Source: an uncultured Hyphomicrobiales bacterium
GTDB lineage: Bacteria; Pseudomonadota; Alphaproteobacteria; Rhizobiales; TMED25
DNA: 64,000 nucleotides
NCBI GenBank assembly: GCA_905181735.1
Contig: CAJIYR010000004.1
Span: 1 to 64,000 of the forward strand
Reading direction: 5' to 3'
Shown here: piece after piece, positions 27,344 to 37,900 of the stretch
Layout of the letters: each line of letters begins with the position of its first letter
Position numbering within the stretch: the stretch's first letter is position 1
Notes under the pieces: generated by a model
The model's database searches: none
What the model was told of the DNA's origin: nothing
Seen by the model: only the letters and a program-made list of their open reading frames with translations
Position numbers and translations under genes: made by a program

Positions 27344-28084
27344 ATGATACTTTATCCTGCAATTGATATAAAAAATAATGAGTGTGTTAGACTTAAACTA
27401 GGGCGTATGGATCAATCTACGATTTATAATAAAAACCCCGTCGATCAAGCTATTATTTTTGAACGATTGGGTTTTGATTGGTTGCATGTCGTTGATTTAG
27501 ACGCTGCAGTATCAAATAGTAGGATAAATATTGATACAATTCTAGAAATTGTTAATAAAACAAAAATGTCAATTCAGTTAGGTGGCGGTATTAGAGATAT
27601 CAAAACTATTGAATTTTGGTTAAACGCAGGGGTTGATAGTGTTATTTTAGGAACTGCAGCAGTTAATAGACCGGATCTTGTAATAGAGGCTGCAAAGAAT
27701 TTTACTAACTCTATTTCTATTGCACTGGATTCTAGAGATGGAAATATTTCTATAGAGGGTTGGGAAAAATCAACAAATATTAAAGTTGAAGATTTAGCAA
27801 AAAAATATTGTGATCTGGGAATAAGATCTATAATACACACTGATATTAATAGAGACGGTATCCTGAAAGGGCTAAACATAGCTGAATCTAGAAGCCTAGC
27901 AAACAGTAGCTCAATACCTGTAGTTGTAAGCGGGGGATTAAAATCTATTGAGGATATTAAAAACTTGATACTCCCGGAAAATAAAATACTCATGGGAGCT
28001 ATTATGGGCAGAGCTTTGTATGATAAAAAAATTGATCCGTCAGAAGCTCTGAATTTAGTTAACGATAAAAAGAAAGATCAATAG
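27344..28084 (+). CDS. hisA: ProFAR isomerase HisA
   Basis: Amadori isomerase acting on ProFAR in histidine synthesis, a TIM barrel. The start is taken at the ATG at 27344, one base after the hisH stop, which gives [17 protein letters not shown], the family N-terminus with catalytic Asp. An earlier in-frame ATG at 27326 would add MNGHLD, inside hisH, and is unlikely. [15 protein letters not shown] and [14 protein letters not shown] carry the phosphate-binding glycines and the second catalytic Asp. The product has 246 residues. Confidence 0.97.
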   Translation: MILYPAIDIKNNECVRLKLGRMDQSTIYNKNPVDQAIIFERLGFDWLHVVDLDAAVSNSRINIDTILEIVNKTKMSIQLGGGIRDIKTIEFWLNAGVDSVILGTAAVNRPDLVIEAAKNFTNSISIALDSRDGNISIEGWEKSTNIKVEDLAKKYCDLGIRSIIHTDINRDGILKGLNIAESRSLANSSSIPVVVSGGLKSIEDIKNLILPENKILMGAIMGRALYDKKIDPSEALNLVNDKKKDQ

Positions 28085-28857
28085 TGTTAAAATCTAGAAT
28101 AATTCCTTGTTTGGATGTAGATAAGGGTAGGGTTGTAAAAGGTGTTAATTTTTTAGATCTGCGAGATGCAGGAGACCCGGTAGAGATTGCTAAGATATAT
28201 GATTTGCAAGGCGCTGATGAGATTTGTTTTTTAGATATTACGGCATCTCATGAAGATAGAGGAATTATATTTGATATAATAACAAGAACTGCAGAGCAAT
28301 GCTTTATGCCACTTACGGTTGGTGGCGGTGTAAGAACTATTAATGACGTAAGAAATTTATTATTAGCAGGGGCAGATAAAGTATCAATTAACACAGCAGC
28401 TATAACTAACCCTTTATTTGTAAAAGAAGCGGCAGATAAATTTGGTTCACAGTGTATTGTAGTTGCATTGGATGCTAAAAAAATAAATAAAGAGAAGGAA
28501 AATTCCTCATGGGAGATTTATACTCATGGTGGAAGAAATAGAACAGGCCTTGATGTTATTGAGTTTGCAAAGAAAATGGTTGAATATGGTGCAGGAGAAA
28601 TTTTATTAACATCTATGGACAAAGATGGAACAAGGTCAGGTTTTGACATAGAATTAACAAATAAAATGTCAACAAGTGTTTCAGTACCAGTAATTGCAAG
28701 TGGAGGAGTTGGAAATCTTGCACACTTAGCATCAGGTATCATAAATGGAAAAGCGGACGCGGTTTTAGCCGCATCTATATTTCATTTTGGTGAATACACA
28801 ATACTTGAAGCAAAAGAATACATGAAAGATCAAGGCATCGACGTTAGGATTGATTAA
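28084..28857 (+). CDS. hisF: Imidazole glycerol phosphate synthase, cyclase subunit HisF
   Basis: Cyclase that uses ammonia from HisH to make imidazole glycerol phosphate and AICAR. It has 257 residues. The start is GTG at 28084, overlapping the hisA stop by one base (TAGTG), so translation is coupled. [16 protein letters not shown] holds the first catalytic Asp and [13 protein letters not shown] the second. [16 protein letters not shown] and VIASGGVG bind phosphate. Confidence 0.98.
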   Translation: MLKSRIIPCLDVDKGRVVKGVNFLDLRDAGDPVEIAKIYDLQGADEICFLDITASHEDRGIIFDIITRTAEQCFMPLTVGGGVRTINDVRNLLLAGADKVSINTAAITNPLFVKEAADKFGSQCIVVALDAKKINKEKENSSWEIYTHGGRNRTGLDVIEFAKKMVEYGAGEILLTSMDKDGTRSGFDIELTNKMSTSVSVPVIASGGVGNLAHLASGIINGKADAVLAASIFHFGEYTILEAKEYMKDQGIDVRID

Positions 28858-28927
28858 TATAATTTTTTAATATAATAAATAATAAGTAAATGTTAGAATT
28901 TATTTATTTAAGACAGAGAATATAGAT

Positions 28928-29248
28928 ATGAATATAGATTATATAGCTAAGCTTTCTCAGATTATAAAAGAAAGAAATGGAGTTGATATTGAAACTTCAT
29001 ATACATCTAAATTACTGTCTAACCCAGAGTTAACTTCAAGGAAAATTGGAGAAGAGGCCATAGAACTGATTATTTCATCGTTAAATAAAGATATACCAAA
29101 TATAACAATGGAATCTGCAGATCTTTTATACCATTTAATGGTATTGCTTGAATCCCATGACTTATCCTTAGAAGACGTTTCTAATGAGCTGTTAAAAAGA
29201 CATGGTGTGTCAGGTATTGAAGAAAAAAAATCGAGAAAAAATAAATAA
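28928..29248 (+). CDS. hisE: Phosphoribosyl-ATP pyrophosphatase
   Basis: Hydrolyses phosphoribosyl-ATP in the second step of histidine synthesis. It has 106 residues, the stand-alone form. LTSRKIGEEAIELIISSLN and ESADLLYHLMVLLES carry the glutamates and aspartate that bind magnesium (MazG-like fold). It follows hisF after 70 bases and precedes coaA by 38. hisI, hisG and hisD are not in this window. Confidence 0.96.
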   Translation: MNIDYIAKLSQIIKERNGVDIETSYTSKLLSNPELTSRKIGEEAIELIISSLNKDIPNITMESADLLYHLMVLLESHDLSLEDVSNELLKRHGVSGIEEKKSRKNK

Positions 29249-29286
29249 AATAAGATTTTTATAATAATTTATATATTGTTAATATT

Positions 29287-30237
29287 ATGAAAAAAAAAGA
29301 CCGTATATTTTCTCCTTATACAATTTTTGCTAAAGAAGATTGGGCAAAATTAAGAGCAGATACAAAGCTACCATTGAACCAGAATGATATTGAGAATTTA
29401 AGGGGATTGAATGAGCCAATGTCACTTGAAGAGGTTGAAAAAGTTTATTTACCTTTATCTAGGTTATTAAATCTTTATGTAGCAGCTACACAAGGTTTAT
29501 TTTCAGCTACTAAATCTTTTTTAGGAAATAGTAGTTATAAAGTTCCATTTATAATAGGCATAGGGGGGTCTGTTGCAGTAGGGAAAAGTACAACAGCAAG
29601 AATTTTACAAGCTTTGTTAGCTAGATGGTCCAATCATCCAAAAGTTTCCTTGGTAAATACTGATGGGTTTTTAATGCAAAATTCTGAATTAAAAAAATTA
29701 AATTTAATGGAAAAAAAAGGTTTTCCAGAAAGTTATAATTTATCAAATTTATTAAAATTTTTGACTGAGATTAAGGCTGGCAAAGAAAATGTAAAAGCAC
29801 CTATATATTCTCATTTAATTTATGATATTGTTCCAGATAAATACATAAACGTAGATAGGCCTGATATTCTAATAGTCGAAGGTTTAAATGTATTGCAACC
29901 CGCACCCCTTCCTAATCAAGGAGAATTTATTCCGTACGTATCTGATTTCTTTGATTTTTCAATATATGTTGATGCAGACGAAGAGAATATTTATAGATGG
30001 TACGTTGATCGTTTCTTAGAATTAAAAAATACTGCTTTTATTGATAAGGAATCATATTTTCATAAATATTCATCTTATACTGATGGTGAATCAAAAAAAA
30101 TTGCTGAAGATATTTGGAAAAATATTAACTATAAAAATTTAAGAAAAAATATTTTACCCACACGACAAAGAGCTGATCTCATCATTAAAAAAAGCAATGA
30201 TCATAGTGTTGAGAAAGTAATTTTGAGGAAGATATAA
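29287..30237 (+). CDS. coaA: Type I pantothenate kinase
   Basis: Phosphorylates pantothenate, the first step of CoA synthesis. The 316-residue length is normal. The P-loop GIGGSVAVGKSTTARILQALL lies at about 92-112, with LVNTDGFLMQN and GFPESYN after it, and NVLQPAP near the middle. This is the feedback-sensitive prokaryotic type rather than type III. It closes the his block, as often in Alphaproteobacteria, and ends two bases before the convergent sugar kinase stop. Confidence 0.97.
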   Translation: MKKKDRIFSPYTIFAKEDWAKLRADTKLPLNQNDIENLRGLNEPMSLEEVEKVYLPLSRLLNLYVAATQGLFSATKSFLGNSSYKVPFIIGIGGSVAVGKSTTARILQALLARWSNHPKVSLVNTDGFLMQNSELKKLNLMEKKGFPESYNLSNLLKFLTEIKAGKENVKAPIYSHLIYDIVPDKYINVDRPDILIVEGLNVLQPAPLPNQGEFIPYVSDFFDFSIYVDADEENIYRWYVDRFLELKNTAFIDKESYFHKYSSYTDGESKKIAEDIWKNINYKNLRKNILPTRQRADLIIKKSNDHSVEKVILRKI

Positions 30238-30239
30238 GT

Positions 30240-31226
30240 TTAATTAATATTTTTAATTAAATTAAATAAATTTTTATCTGGCTTTGCACCAATAACTTTA
30301 ATAATCTCTGATCCACATAAATTTCCTAAATAAGCACATTCTTTGCCGCTTAAATTCATGTCTATTCCTTTTAGAAATCCTGATGCATATAAATCACCAG
30401 CACCAGTAGTATCAATTATTTGTGTGTGTAAAACTGGTTTTATATGTTCTATGGATATATTTTCAATTAGATAAGAGCCATTTGAACCATCTGTAATAAT
30501 TATCTTACCTATATAATTAGATAATTCTAGAGCTTCATTGAGCATTAGGTTTGTATTGTTAGTCTCTAAAAGAGCAGATACTTCATTTTTATTTCCAAAT
30601 AAGTAATCGATAGACTTTTCTTTGATCAATTTTTTTATTTCTTTGCGGTATAAATCTACACAAATATTGTCTGACAAAGATAGAGCAACATAGCCACCAT
30701 TTTTTTTACTCTCTTTGACTGACTTATTGATTATTTTTTTTCCAGATTCTAAATACCATAAATACCCTTCAATAAAGACACCCTTTGTATTTTTAAACAT
30801 ACTCATAGAAATATTTTTATCTGATAGTGTGCTTGATGCTCCAAGATATGTATTCATTGTTCTTTCTTTATCAGGTGTTATTAGAACTATAGATCTTCCC
30901 GTTACAAGATTATTATCAATGGTTATATGTTCTCCTGTAATATTATAATTATTTAAATCTTTTTTAAAGTTTTGGCCAAGATCGTCATTACCGGTTTTTC
31001 CTATAAAAGAGACTTCACAACCAAGTAATGACAAACCAGTCGCTGTATTGCTAGCACTGCCACCACAAGTTTTTTTATTTATATTTATGAGATCTATCAA
31101 TTCGTCAGATTGATTTTTACTGACCATATTCATAGATCCTTTTGATATGTTTTTATTTAACAAAAAATTATCGTCAACTTCTGCAAGAATATCAACAATA
31201 GCATTTCCGATACAAACAATATTCAT
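30240..31226 (-). CDS. PfkB-family kinase (adenosine kinase-like)
   Basis: Ribokinase-fold kinase of 328 residues. CGGSASNTATGLSLLG near the N-terminus is the first PfkB signature. DTTGAGDLYASGFLKG near the C-terminus is the second, with the catalytic Asp in GAGD. The general shape (MNIVCIGNAIVDILAE) is that of alphaproteobacterial proteins annotated as adenosine kinase, but sequence alone does not settle between adenosine and other nucleosides or sugars. It lies ten bases downstream of nth at the end of a minus-strand run starting at the rhodanese gene. Confidence 0.88.
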   Translation of the reverse strand: MNIVCIGNAIVDILAEVDDNFLLNKNISKGSMNMVSKNQSDELIDLININKKTCGGSASNTATGLSLLGCEVSFIGKTGNDDLGQNFKKDLNNYNITGEHITIDNNLVTGRSIVLITPDKERTMNTYLGASSTLSDKNISMSMFKNTKGVFIEGYLWYLESGKKIINKSVKESKKNGGYVALSLSDNICVDLYRKEIKKLIKEKSIDYLFGNKNEVSALLETNNTNLMLNEALELSNYIGKIIITDGSNGSYLIENISIEHIKPVLHTQIIDTTGAGDLYASGFLKGIDMNLSGKECAYLGNLCGSEIIKVIGAKPDKNLFNLIKNIN

Positions 31227-31235
31227 TTGAGGACC

Positions 31236-31892
31236 TTATTCTAATGTATTTTTATTATCATAACCGCAATAAGTTATTACAGGACATTTCCAACATTCTG
31301 GTTTTCTTGCTTTGCATATATATCTGCCTAAGAATATTAACCAGTTATGAGCATTCATTAAATATTTATCTGGTATTATTTTATAAAAAGCTTCCTCGAC
31401 TTTAAGGGGTGTTGAACCAACTGCAAATTTTGTTCTATTTCCTACTCTAAAGATATGTGTATCTACGGCGATAGTTGGTACATTAAAAGCAGTATTTAAA
31501 ACTACATTTGCTGTTTTTCTTCCTACTCCGGGTAACATTATTAGCTCTTCCAGTGTACCTGGAATTCTACCGTTATATTCTTCTATTAAAATTTTACATA
31601 AAGCTATAATATTTTTTGCTTTTGTTTTATATAGCCCAATTGATTTGATATAATTAATTAGGCTCTCTTCTCCTAATTTTATAAATTTTTCTGGCGTATC
31701 AAAATTTATAAATAATCCTTTCGTAGCTTTGTTTACCCCAATATCAGTTGATTGCGCTGACAATAAAACAGCAACTAAAAGGGTAAAGTGATTGTTATAA
31801 GACAAATCTGTTGTTGGATTTGGGTTATTTTTTTTTAATATATAGAAAAAATTATCAATATGACTTTTCATTGAGGTTATAGTTTTTAGCAA
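31236..31892 (-). CDS. nth: Endonuclease III
   Basis: DNA glycosylase/AP lyase that removes oxidised pyrimidines. It has 218 residues. The helix-hairpin-helix contains LPGVGRKTANVVLN with the catalytic Lys, and VDTHIFRV holds the catalytic Asp. The 4Fe-4S cluster cysteines are complete near the C-terminus as C-x6-C-x2-C-x5-C (CKARKPECWKCPVITYC). The start overlaps the gpmA end by seven bases. It lies in a minus-strand cluster with dapB and gpmA. Confidence 0.97.
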   Translation of the reverse strand: MLKTITSMKSHIDNFFYILKKNNPNPTTDLSYNNHFTLLVAVLLSAQSTDIGVNKATKGLFINFDTPEKFIKLGEESLINYIKSIGLYKTKAKNIIALCKILIEEYNGRIPGTLEELIMLPGVGRKTANVVLNTAFNVPTIAVDTHIFRVGNRTKFAVGSTPLKVEEAFYKIIPDKYLMNAHNWLIFLGRYICKARKPECWKCPVITYCGYDNKNTLE

Positions 31893-32515
31893 AACCTTTT
31901 AACAAGTAATTCTGTTTTTTTGGTTATTTTACAATTGTTATCAAGGTGATACACAATTGGGGTACCTGTTACCACTTCAACATTAATAATTTCTTTTTCA
32001 TTCAATCCTTCTAAATTCATTATTATGGATCTCAGTGAATTTCCATGTGCTGATATAAGTACATTACGTTCTTTTTTTAATTCAGGTAGTATATTTTTTT
32101 CAAAATAAGGAACTGTCCTTTCGTAAGTATCCTTTAAACTTTCTCCATCCTCTGGAGCAACATCATATGAACGTCTCCAGATTTTTACCTGTTCTTCCCC
32201 CCATTTTTCTCTGGCCTCATCTTTGTTGAGACCTGTTAACTTTCCATAGTCACGTTCATTTAATGCAACATTCTTTTCTATTTTTAGATCTTCTTGTTTT
32301 AGAACTTTCAAGACAATTTCAAGTGTTTTTTGAGCTCTAATTAAATTACTTGTATAAGCAGAATGTAATTCTAATTTTAAGTCTTGTAGGGCAAAACCAG
32401 CTAATTTTGCTTCAATCATCCCCTCTTGAGATAGATTTACATCTTTCCAACCTGTGAACTGATTTAACTTATTCCACTCACTTTGACCATGTCTTAATAA
32501 TATTAATTTACTCAT
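31886..32515 (-). CDS. gpmA: 2,3-bisphosphoglycerate-dependent phosphoglycerate mutase
   Basis: Interconverts 3- and 2-phosphoglycerate in glycolysis and gluconeogenesis. It has 209 residues. LRHGQSEWN contains the phosphohistidine, followed by QFTGWKDVNLSQEG, LNERDYGKLTGLNKDE, and ISAHGNSLRSIIM with the second His. The 2,3-BPG-dependent form is distinct from the unrelated manganese enzyme GpmI. The gene is read with dapB, 14 bases upstream, and nth. Confidence 0.97.
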   Translation of the reverse strand: MSKLILLRHGQSEWNKLNQFTGWKDVNLSQEGMIEAKLAGFALQDLKLELHSAYTSNLIRAQKTLEIVLKVLKQEDLKIEKNVALNERDYGKLTGLNKDEAREKWGEEQVKIWRRSYDVAPEDGESLKDTYERTVPYFEKNILPELKKERNVLISAHGNSLRSIIMNLEGLNEKEIINVEVVTGTPIVYHLDNNCKITKKTELLVKRFC

Positions 32516-32529
32516 ATTTATCCTAATTT

Positions 32530-33330
32530 TTATTTTAAATCCAGCACATCAAGCATTGAATATAACCCTGGATTTTTATGTTTTGCCCACAACGCTGCTG
32601 TTAAGGCTCCTTGTGCAAATATACCTCTATCCGAGGCTGAATGTGATAATTTAATAGTTTCTCCGTCTCCTGAAAAAATAACATCATGCTCGCCAATAAT
32701 ACTGCCACCTCGGAGAGTTGCAAATCCGATGGAATTAATCTCCCTTTCACCAGTAATGTTATTTCTGTTATATATAGCATTTTTATCAAAATCAATTTTT
32801 CTTCCGATTGCTGCAGACTTTCCTAGCAAAAGCGCTGTCCCAGACGGCGCATCTATCTTTTTTTTGTGATGCATTTCAATAATCTCTATATCAAAATTTT
32901 TATTTAAAGTTTCTGCAGCTCTTCTGGTAAGTTCTGATAATAAATTAACACCTAAACTCATATTACCAGATTGTATTATTTTTGCATGCATAGCGGCGAG
33001 GAGTATTTTCTCTTGCTGGTCAGCTGTAAAGCCTGTAGTGCCGATTACATGCACTATTCTTGTCTGTGCAGCAACAATACTATTTTCGATAGAAGTTAAG
33101 GGATTGGTAAAATCAAGGATGCCATCTGCATCTTTTGCTAAGTGTAAAATATCTGATGAAATTTTAATTCCTGTATTTTTAACACCAACAAGATCACCTA
33201 TATCTTGATTTAAATATTCTGAATCGGTTTTTACTGTTGCACCAATAATTTCGAAATTATTGTTTATAAGAGCTTTTTTAATAAGCTCTCTACCCATTCT
33301 TCCAGAAGCACCTGATATTATAATTTTCAT
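32530..33330 (-). CDS. dapB: 4-hydroxy-tetrahydrodipicolinate reductase
   Basis: Reduces hydroxytetrahydrodipicolinate with NAD(P)H in the lysine/diaminopimelate pathway, which also supplies peptidoglycan. It has 266 residues. The nucleotide-binding GASGRMGRELIKKA is N-terminal. IIEMHHKKKIDAPSGTALLLG is the family active-site signature with the catalytic His-His pair and Lys. GERKINSIGFATLRGG-like GEREINSIGFATLRGG follows. It is 64 bases downstream of dnaJ, separated by an AT hairpin. Confidence 0.98.
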   Translation of the reverse strand: MKIIISGASGRMGRELIKKALINNNFEIIGATVKTDSEYLNQDIGDLVGVKNTGIKISSDILHLAKDADGILDFTNPLTSIENSIVAAQTRIVHVIGTTGFTADQQEKILLAAMHAKIIQSGNMSLGVNLLSELTRRAAETLNKNFDIEIIEMHHKKKIDAPSGTALLLGKSAAIGRKIDFDKNAIYNRNNITGEREINSIGFATLRGGSIIGEHDVIFSGDGETIKLSHSASDRGIFAQGALTAALWAKHKNPGLYSMLDVLDLK

Positions 33331-33358
33331 TTTAGTTACCGTTTTTATTTAATATATT

Positions 33359-33398
33359 ATAATATGATATATGAATTAAAATTTATATATCATATTAT
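33359..33398 (-). terminator. AT-only hairpin at the dnaJ stop codon, possible terminator
   Basis: Perfect 14-bp arms, ATAATATGATATAT (33359-33372) and ATATATCATATTAT (33385-33398), enclose a 12-base loop. The right arm overlaps the dnaJ stop codon. The stem is nearly all A-T and is not followed by a strong T run, so termination is uncertain; it may protect the dnaKJ message 3' end instead. Confidence 0.4.
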
Positions 33399-34531
33399 TC
33401 TTTATTAACACCGCCCCAAAATTCTTTTATTTTTTCAAAAAACCCATGACTTTCAGGATTATTTTTTTTACTTGACAGCTTTTCAAATTCTCTTAGTAGT
33501 TCTTTTTGTTTTTTTGATAGATTTAATGGAGTTTCAACTGTTATTTGAAGATACATATCACCAAATCTTTTTTGTCTCAATATCGGCATACCTTTTCCAC
33601 GAAGTCTAAATTGTTTTGTATTTTGTGAGCCTTCTGGAATAGTAACCCGGGTTTTTCCTCCATCAACAGTAGGTATTTCTATTTGCCCACCAAGTGCTGC
33701 AGTTGGCATAGATACTGGTATATTGCAAAAAATATCAGCCCCATCTCTTTGAAAAAAACTATGTGTTTTTAACGATACAAATATATATAAATCTCCTGAA
33801 GAGCCTCCTCTTATACCAGCTTCTCCTTGTCCAGATAAACGTATTCTATTACCATCCTCAATCCCTGCAGGTATTTCTACAGATAATTTTTTTGGTTTTT
33901 GTGTTCTCCCTTGTCCATTGCAATCTTCACAAGGACTTACAATGATGCGGCCTTGTCCTTGGCAAGAGCTACAGGTACGTTCAACCGTAAAAAAACCTTG
34001 ACTCGCTCTTACTTTACCAGATCCATGACATTGGGGACAATCAATTGGGCTGGTACCTTTCTTGCTACCGCTACCGCTACATTTAATACAAGAATCACTA
34101 ACTGTTACATTAATTGTATCGGATTTTCCTTTAAAAGCCTCTTCAAGTGTGATTTCCATATTATAGCGTAAGTCTGACCCTCTACCATTATTTCCTTGCC
34201 GTCCTGAACCAGAATCACCAAAAAAATCATTAAATATATCAGAAAATGAAGAGCTAAAATTACCATCAAATCCACCTCCACCTCCACCTCTAGAGGCATT
34301 ATTATTTTCAAATGCTGAATGACCATATCTATCGTAAGCAGCCCGACTCTCTGGATTCTTAAGACGTTCGTAAGCTTCAGAAATTTCTTTAAATTTATTC
34401 TCAGCTTCTGTATTACCAGGATTATGATCGGGGTGATATTTTTTTGCTAATTTTCTAAAAGCTGATTTCAAAGTTTTATCATCAGAACTTTTATTTATTT
34501 CTAATGTTTCATAGTAGTCACGTTTTGCCAT
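33395..34531 (-). CDS. dnaJ: Chaperone DnaJ
   Basis: Hsp40 co-chaperone that stimulates DnaK ATPase. The 378 residues show all domains in order: J domain with the HPD triad ([10 protein letters not shown]) near 33-35, a Gly/Phe-rich linker ([14 protein letters not shown]), four CxxCxGxG zinc repeats ([32 protein letters not shown]), and the C-terminal substrate-binding region. It lies 77 bases downstream of dnaK on the minus strand. Confidence 0.98.
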   Translation of the reverse strand: MAKRDYYETLEINKSSDDKTLKSAFRKLAKKYHPDHNPGNTEAENKFKEISEAYERLKNPESRAAYDRYGHSAFENNNASRGGGGGGFDGNFSSSFSDIFNDFFGDSGSGRQGNNGRGSDLRYNMEITLEEAFKGKSDTINVTVSDSCIKCSGSGSKKGTSPIDCPQCHGSGKVRASQGFFTVERTCSSCQGQGRIIVSPCEDCNGQGRTQKPKKLSVEIPAGIEDGNRIRLSGQGEAGIRGGSSGDLYIFVSLKTHSFFQRDGADIFCNIPVSMPTAALGGQIEIPTVDGGKTRVTIPEGSQNTKQFRLRGKGMPILRQKRFGDMYLQITVETPLNLSKKQKELLREFEKLSSKKNNPESHGFFEKIKEFWGGVNKE

Positions 34532-34608
34532 GATTTAAACTATACCTAATAATTTTTTAATATTAATAAATAACCATTTTAATTATAAAAGATTAAATAA
34601 AAATAAAA

Positions 34609-36519
34609 TTATTCATCATCTTTATTGTCTTTGATTTCTTCAAAATCAGCATCCATCACATCACTATCATCAAAAGATTCATTATTTTCATCTAAATTAT
34701 TTTCTGAATTATTTTGTTGTTCTTTATACATAGCTTCTCCAAGCTTCATTGAAGCTTGGGTTAAAGTTTCTGTATTCTGCGATATTTCGATAACATTCTC
34801 TGATTCTATAGATTTTCTAAGTTCATCAATAGCATCTATAATTACACTCTTATCTGATTCTGATACTTTATCACTATATTCTTCTAATGTTTTTTCAGTG
34901 CTATGAATAAGGGCTTCAGCCTGATTTTTAGCTTCAATAAGTTCACGTTGTAACTTATCTTCCTCCGCATGAACTTCTGCATCTGCAACCATATTTTCAA
35001 TATCTTCATCTGACAAACCACCAGATGCTTGTATTTTTATTGAATGTTCTTTATTTGTTGCCTTATCCTCTGCTTTAACATTCACTATGCCATTGGCGTC
35101 GATATCAAAAGTAACTTCTATTTGAGGTATTCCTCGTGGAGCTGGTGCAATTCCAATTAAATCAAAGTTACCTAATAATTTATTATGGGCAGCCATTTCT
35201 CTTTCACCTTGAAACACTCTAATAGTAACAGCTGATTGACTGTCTTCAGCTGTAGAAAATGTTTGACTCTTTTTTGTTGGTATTGTTGTGTTTCTATCAA
35301 TTAAGCGAGTAAAGACTCCACCTAAAGTTTCAATCCCAAGAGAAAGTGGGGTAACATCTAGCAAAAGAACATCTTTTACGTCACCTTGTAAAACGCCAGC
35401 TTGGATTGCAGCCCCAATAGCTACAACTTCATCAGGATTTACACCACGATGTGGTTCTTTACCAAAAAACGAACTAACCATTTCTTGCACTTTTGGCATC
35501 CTTGACATTCCACCAACTAGAACTACCTCACCAATTTCACCAGGTTTTAAGCCGGCATCTTTAATTGCTTTTTGACAAGGAATCATTGTTCTTTCAATTA
35601 AATCAGCAACTAAATTTTCAAATTTTGCCCTAGTAAGTTTCATGTTTAGATGTTTAGGTCCAGATTGATCTGCTGTAATAAAAGGCAGATTTATTTCAGT
35701 CTGTGTTGTTGAAGATAATTCAATCTTTGCTTTTTCAGAAGCTTCTTTTAATCTTTGAAGAGCAAGCTTGTCTTTCAATAAATCAATACCTTGTTCTTTT
35801 TTAAATTCTTCTGCAAGATAAGATACTAATCTCAGATCAAAATCTTCTCCGCCTAAGAATGTATCGCCATTTGTTGACTTCACTTCAAAAACACCATCGC
35901 CTATCTCTAACACTGAAATATCAAATGTTCCGCCACCTAAATCATAAACCGCAATAATTTCTCCATCTTTTTTATCAAGGCCATATGCAAGTGCAGCAGC
36001 AGTAGGTTCGTTAATTATACGCAAGACTTCTAAGCCAGCTATTTTTCCAGCATCCTTTGTTGCTTGTCTTTGTGCATCATTAAAATATGCAGGTACAGTT
36101 ATCACTGCTTGCGTAACATCTTCACCAAGATATGATTCAGCTGTTTCTTTCATTTTTTGAAGGATGAAAGCCGATATTTGAGAAGGAGAATATTTTTGTG
36201 ATCTAGCTTCTACCCACGCATCACCATTATCTGCTTTTGCTATTGAATAGGAAACTAAGTCTTTGTCTTTTTTTACAAGCGGATCATTAAATTTTCTTCC
36301 CATAAGTCTTTTAACCGCGGAAAGTGTATTTTCAGGATTTGTAACGGCTTGTCTTTTTGCCGGTAGTCCAATCAGCCTATTGGAATCTTCTGTAAAAGCA
36401 ACCATTGATGGTGTAGTACGAACACCTTCGGAATTTTCAATTACTTTTGGTTCTTTTCCCTCCATAACAGCAACACATGAATTAGTTGTGCCAAGATCTA
36501 TACCTATTACTTTAGCCAT
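34609..36519 (-). CDS. dnaK: Molecular chaperone DnaK
   Basis: Hsp70 chaperone. It has 636 residues. The phosphate-binding loops [17 protein letters not shown] and [18 protein letters not shown] frame the ATPase domain. The linker [18 protein letters not shown] follows, and the tail is acidic ([14 protein letters not shown]), as in other DnaK proteins. The ATG at 36519 has a strong AAGGAAAGG ribosome site. A heat-shock-type promoter candidate lies about 90-110 bases upstream at 36607-36632. No CIRCE element is seen. Confidence 0.99.
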   Translation of the reverse strand: MAKVIGIDLGTTNSCVAVMEGKEPKVIENSEGVRTTPSMVAFTEDSNRLIGLPAKRQAVTNPENTLSAVKRLMGRKFNDPLVKKDKDLVSYSIAKADNGDAWVEARSQKYSPSQISAFILQKMKETAESYLGEDVTQAVITVPAYFNDAQRQATKDAGKIAGLEVLRIINEPTAAALAYGLDKKDGEIIAVYDLGGGTFDISVLEIGDGVFEVKSTNGDTFLGGEDFDLRLVSYLAEEFKKEQGIDLLKDKLALQRLKEASEKAKIELSSTTQTEINLPFITADQSGPKHLNMKLTRAKFENLVADLIERTMIPCQKAIKDAGLKPGEIGEVVLVGGMSRMPKVQEMVSSFFGKEPHRGVNPDEVVAIGAAIQAGVLQGDVKDVLLLDVTPLSLGIETLGGVFTRLIDRNTTIPTKKSQTFSTAEDSQSAVTIRVFQGEREMAAHNKLLGNFDLIGIAPAPRGIPQIEVTFDIDANGIVNVKAEDKATNKEHSIKIQASGGLSDEDIENMVADAEVHAEEDKLQRELIEAKNQAEALIHSTEKTLEEYSDKVSESDKSVIIDAIDELRKSIESENVIEISQNTETLTQASMKLGEAMYKEQQNNSENNLDENNESFDDSDVMDADFEEIKDNKDDE

Positions 36520-36606
36520 TACAAAACCCTTTCCTTAAGCTTAATAAATGTTAATTTGTTTATTTAATGTAAAAATTTAAAATTAAAAATAATCCCTATG
36601 ATTTAT

Positions 36607-36632
36607 ATAATAGGTATTTTTTAACCTGCAAG
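36607..36632 (-). promoter_or_regulatory. Heat-shock (sigma32-type) promoter candidate for dnaKJ
   Basis: On the minus strand CTTGCA (36632-36627) is followed after 13 bases by CTATTAT (36613-36607). The CTTG core and short spacer fit RpoH-type promoters better than a sigma70 site. It lies just downstream of the dnaN stop, so dnaKJ can be switched on apart from dnaA-dnaN. Confidence 0.45.
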
Positions 36633-36648
36633 TGCTTTTATAAATTTT

Positions 36649-37779
36649 TTATACTCTCATAGGCATTAAGACGTATAAGGTTGCTTCGTCTGCAGGATCT
36701 CTGATTAGGCTTGGGGCTCCAGATTCTGAAAAAAAGAACTTAGTTGTATCGCTTATAAGCTGAGATGTTATGTCTAATAAATATTTAGAATTAAACCCTA
36801 TTTCAATTGGATCATTATTATATACGACAGGTATTTCTTCTATGGCAGTTCCTGAATCTGGACTTGTAACAGATAAAGTTAATAAATTTTCTTCTATAGA
36901 TAATTTAATAGCTCTTCCTCTGTCGCTAGAGATTGTTGATACTCTGTCAACAGCATCAGCAAAAACTTTAGTCTCAACTGTCATTATTTTATCATTTTGA
37001 AATGGGATTACTCTTTTGTAATCAGGAAACTTACCATCAATTAGCTTTGATGTAAGTTGGATATTATTAAAAACAAATCTAATTTTAGTTGGAGATAATA
37101 GTATTTCAACATCTCCCTCTTCCTCATCTGTTAGTTTTTTTATTTCTGCAATTGATTTTCTTGGAATAATAACATCAGGCATGCCTTTTGCACCTTCTGG
37201 TAATGGTAACTCAGCTTGAGCTAGCCTGTGCCCGTCTGTAGATACAGCCCTCATCGTTGATATACTGTCTTCTTCATTATTAGCTTTGGCTTCATGAAAG
37301 TAGATGCCATTTAAATAATAACGTGTTTCCTCAGAAGATATTGCAAATCTTGTTCTATCAATTAATCTTTTTAATTCATTACCAACCATAATAAATTTAT
37401 GAGAATGGTCATCGCTTGTTAATTCTGGAAAATCTTTTCTAGGAAGGGTTTGTAATTTAAAATTTGATTTACCAGACTTTAAAGTTAAAAATTCTTCCTC
37501 ATCATTTTTATTTAATGACAATTGTGCTCCATCAGGGAGTTTTCTAATAATATCAAAAAGTAAATGTGCGGGTGCTGTGAGGTTGCCTCCATCAGTAATC
37601 TCGGCTTCAATCTCTTCTATAACCTCTATATCAAGATCAGTTGATATAAGTTTTAACCCAATTCCTTCTGCAATTATTAAAATATTTGATAATATAGGAA
37701 TGGTATTACGTTTTTCGACAACATTTTGGACGTGGTTTAAAGCTTTTAAGAATTTATTTCTATCAATAGTAACTTCCAT
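36649..37779 (-). CDS. dnaN: DNA polymerase III beta subunit (sliding clamp)
   Basis: Ring-shaped clamp that tethers DNA polymerase III. The 376-residue length is normal for three repeated domains. The N-terminal LKALNHVQNVVEKRNTIPILSNILI and the C-terminal SGAPSLIRDPADEATLYVLMPMRV are conserved (usual end VMPMRV/L). It follows dnaA on the same strand after 121 bases; recF and gyrB, which follow in some bacteria, are replaced here by dnaK-dnaJ. A TTTTCCACA on the plus strand just before the start is a single possible DnaA box. Confidence 0.98.
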   Translation of the reverse strand: MEVTIDRNKFLKALNHVQNVVEKRNTIPILSNILIIAEGIGLKLISTDLDIEVIEEIEAEITDGGNLTAPAHLLFDIIRKLPDGAQLSLNKNDEEEFLTLKSGKSNFKLQTLPRKDFPELTSDDHSHKFIMVGNELKRLIDRTRFAISSEETRYYLNGIYFHEAKANNEEDSISTMRAVSTDGHRLAQAELPLPEGAKGMPDVIIPRKSIAEIKKLTDEEEGDVEILLSPTKIRFVFNNIQLTSKLIDGKFPDYKRVIPFQNDKIMTVETKVFADAVDRVSTISSDRGRAIKLSIEENLLTLSVTSPDSGTAIEEIPVVYNNDPIEIGFNSKYLLDITSQLISDTTKFFFSESGAPSLIRDPADEATLYVLMPMRV

Positions 37780-37900
37780 TTTTTTTCCACATTATTTATA
37801 TATTTATGCAAAATGCATAGAAATATAAAAATAATACAATATTATCCTAATGTCTAATAGTTTAATTTAATAAGAATAGAATTCAAAGTATCAGTAGGCA

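Noticed and set aside
37783..37791. Single DnaA-box-like TTTTCCACA before dnaN
   Set aside because: A single site in AT-rich DNA that also serves as the ribosome-binding region on the other strand; no second box is near, so an origin here is unlikely.
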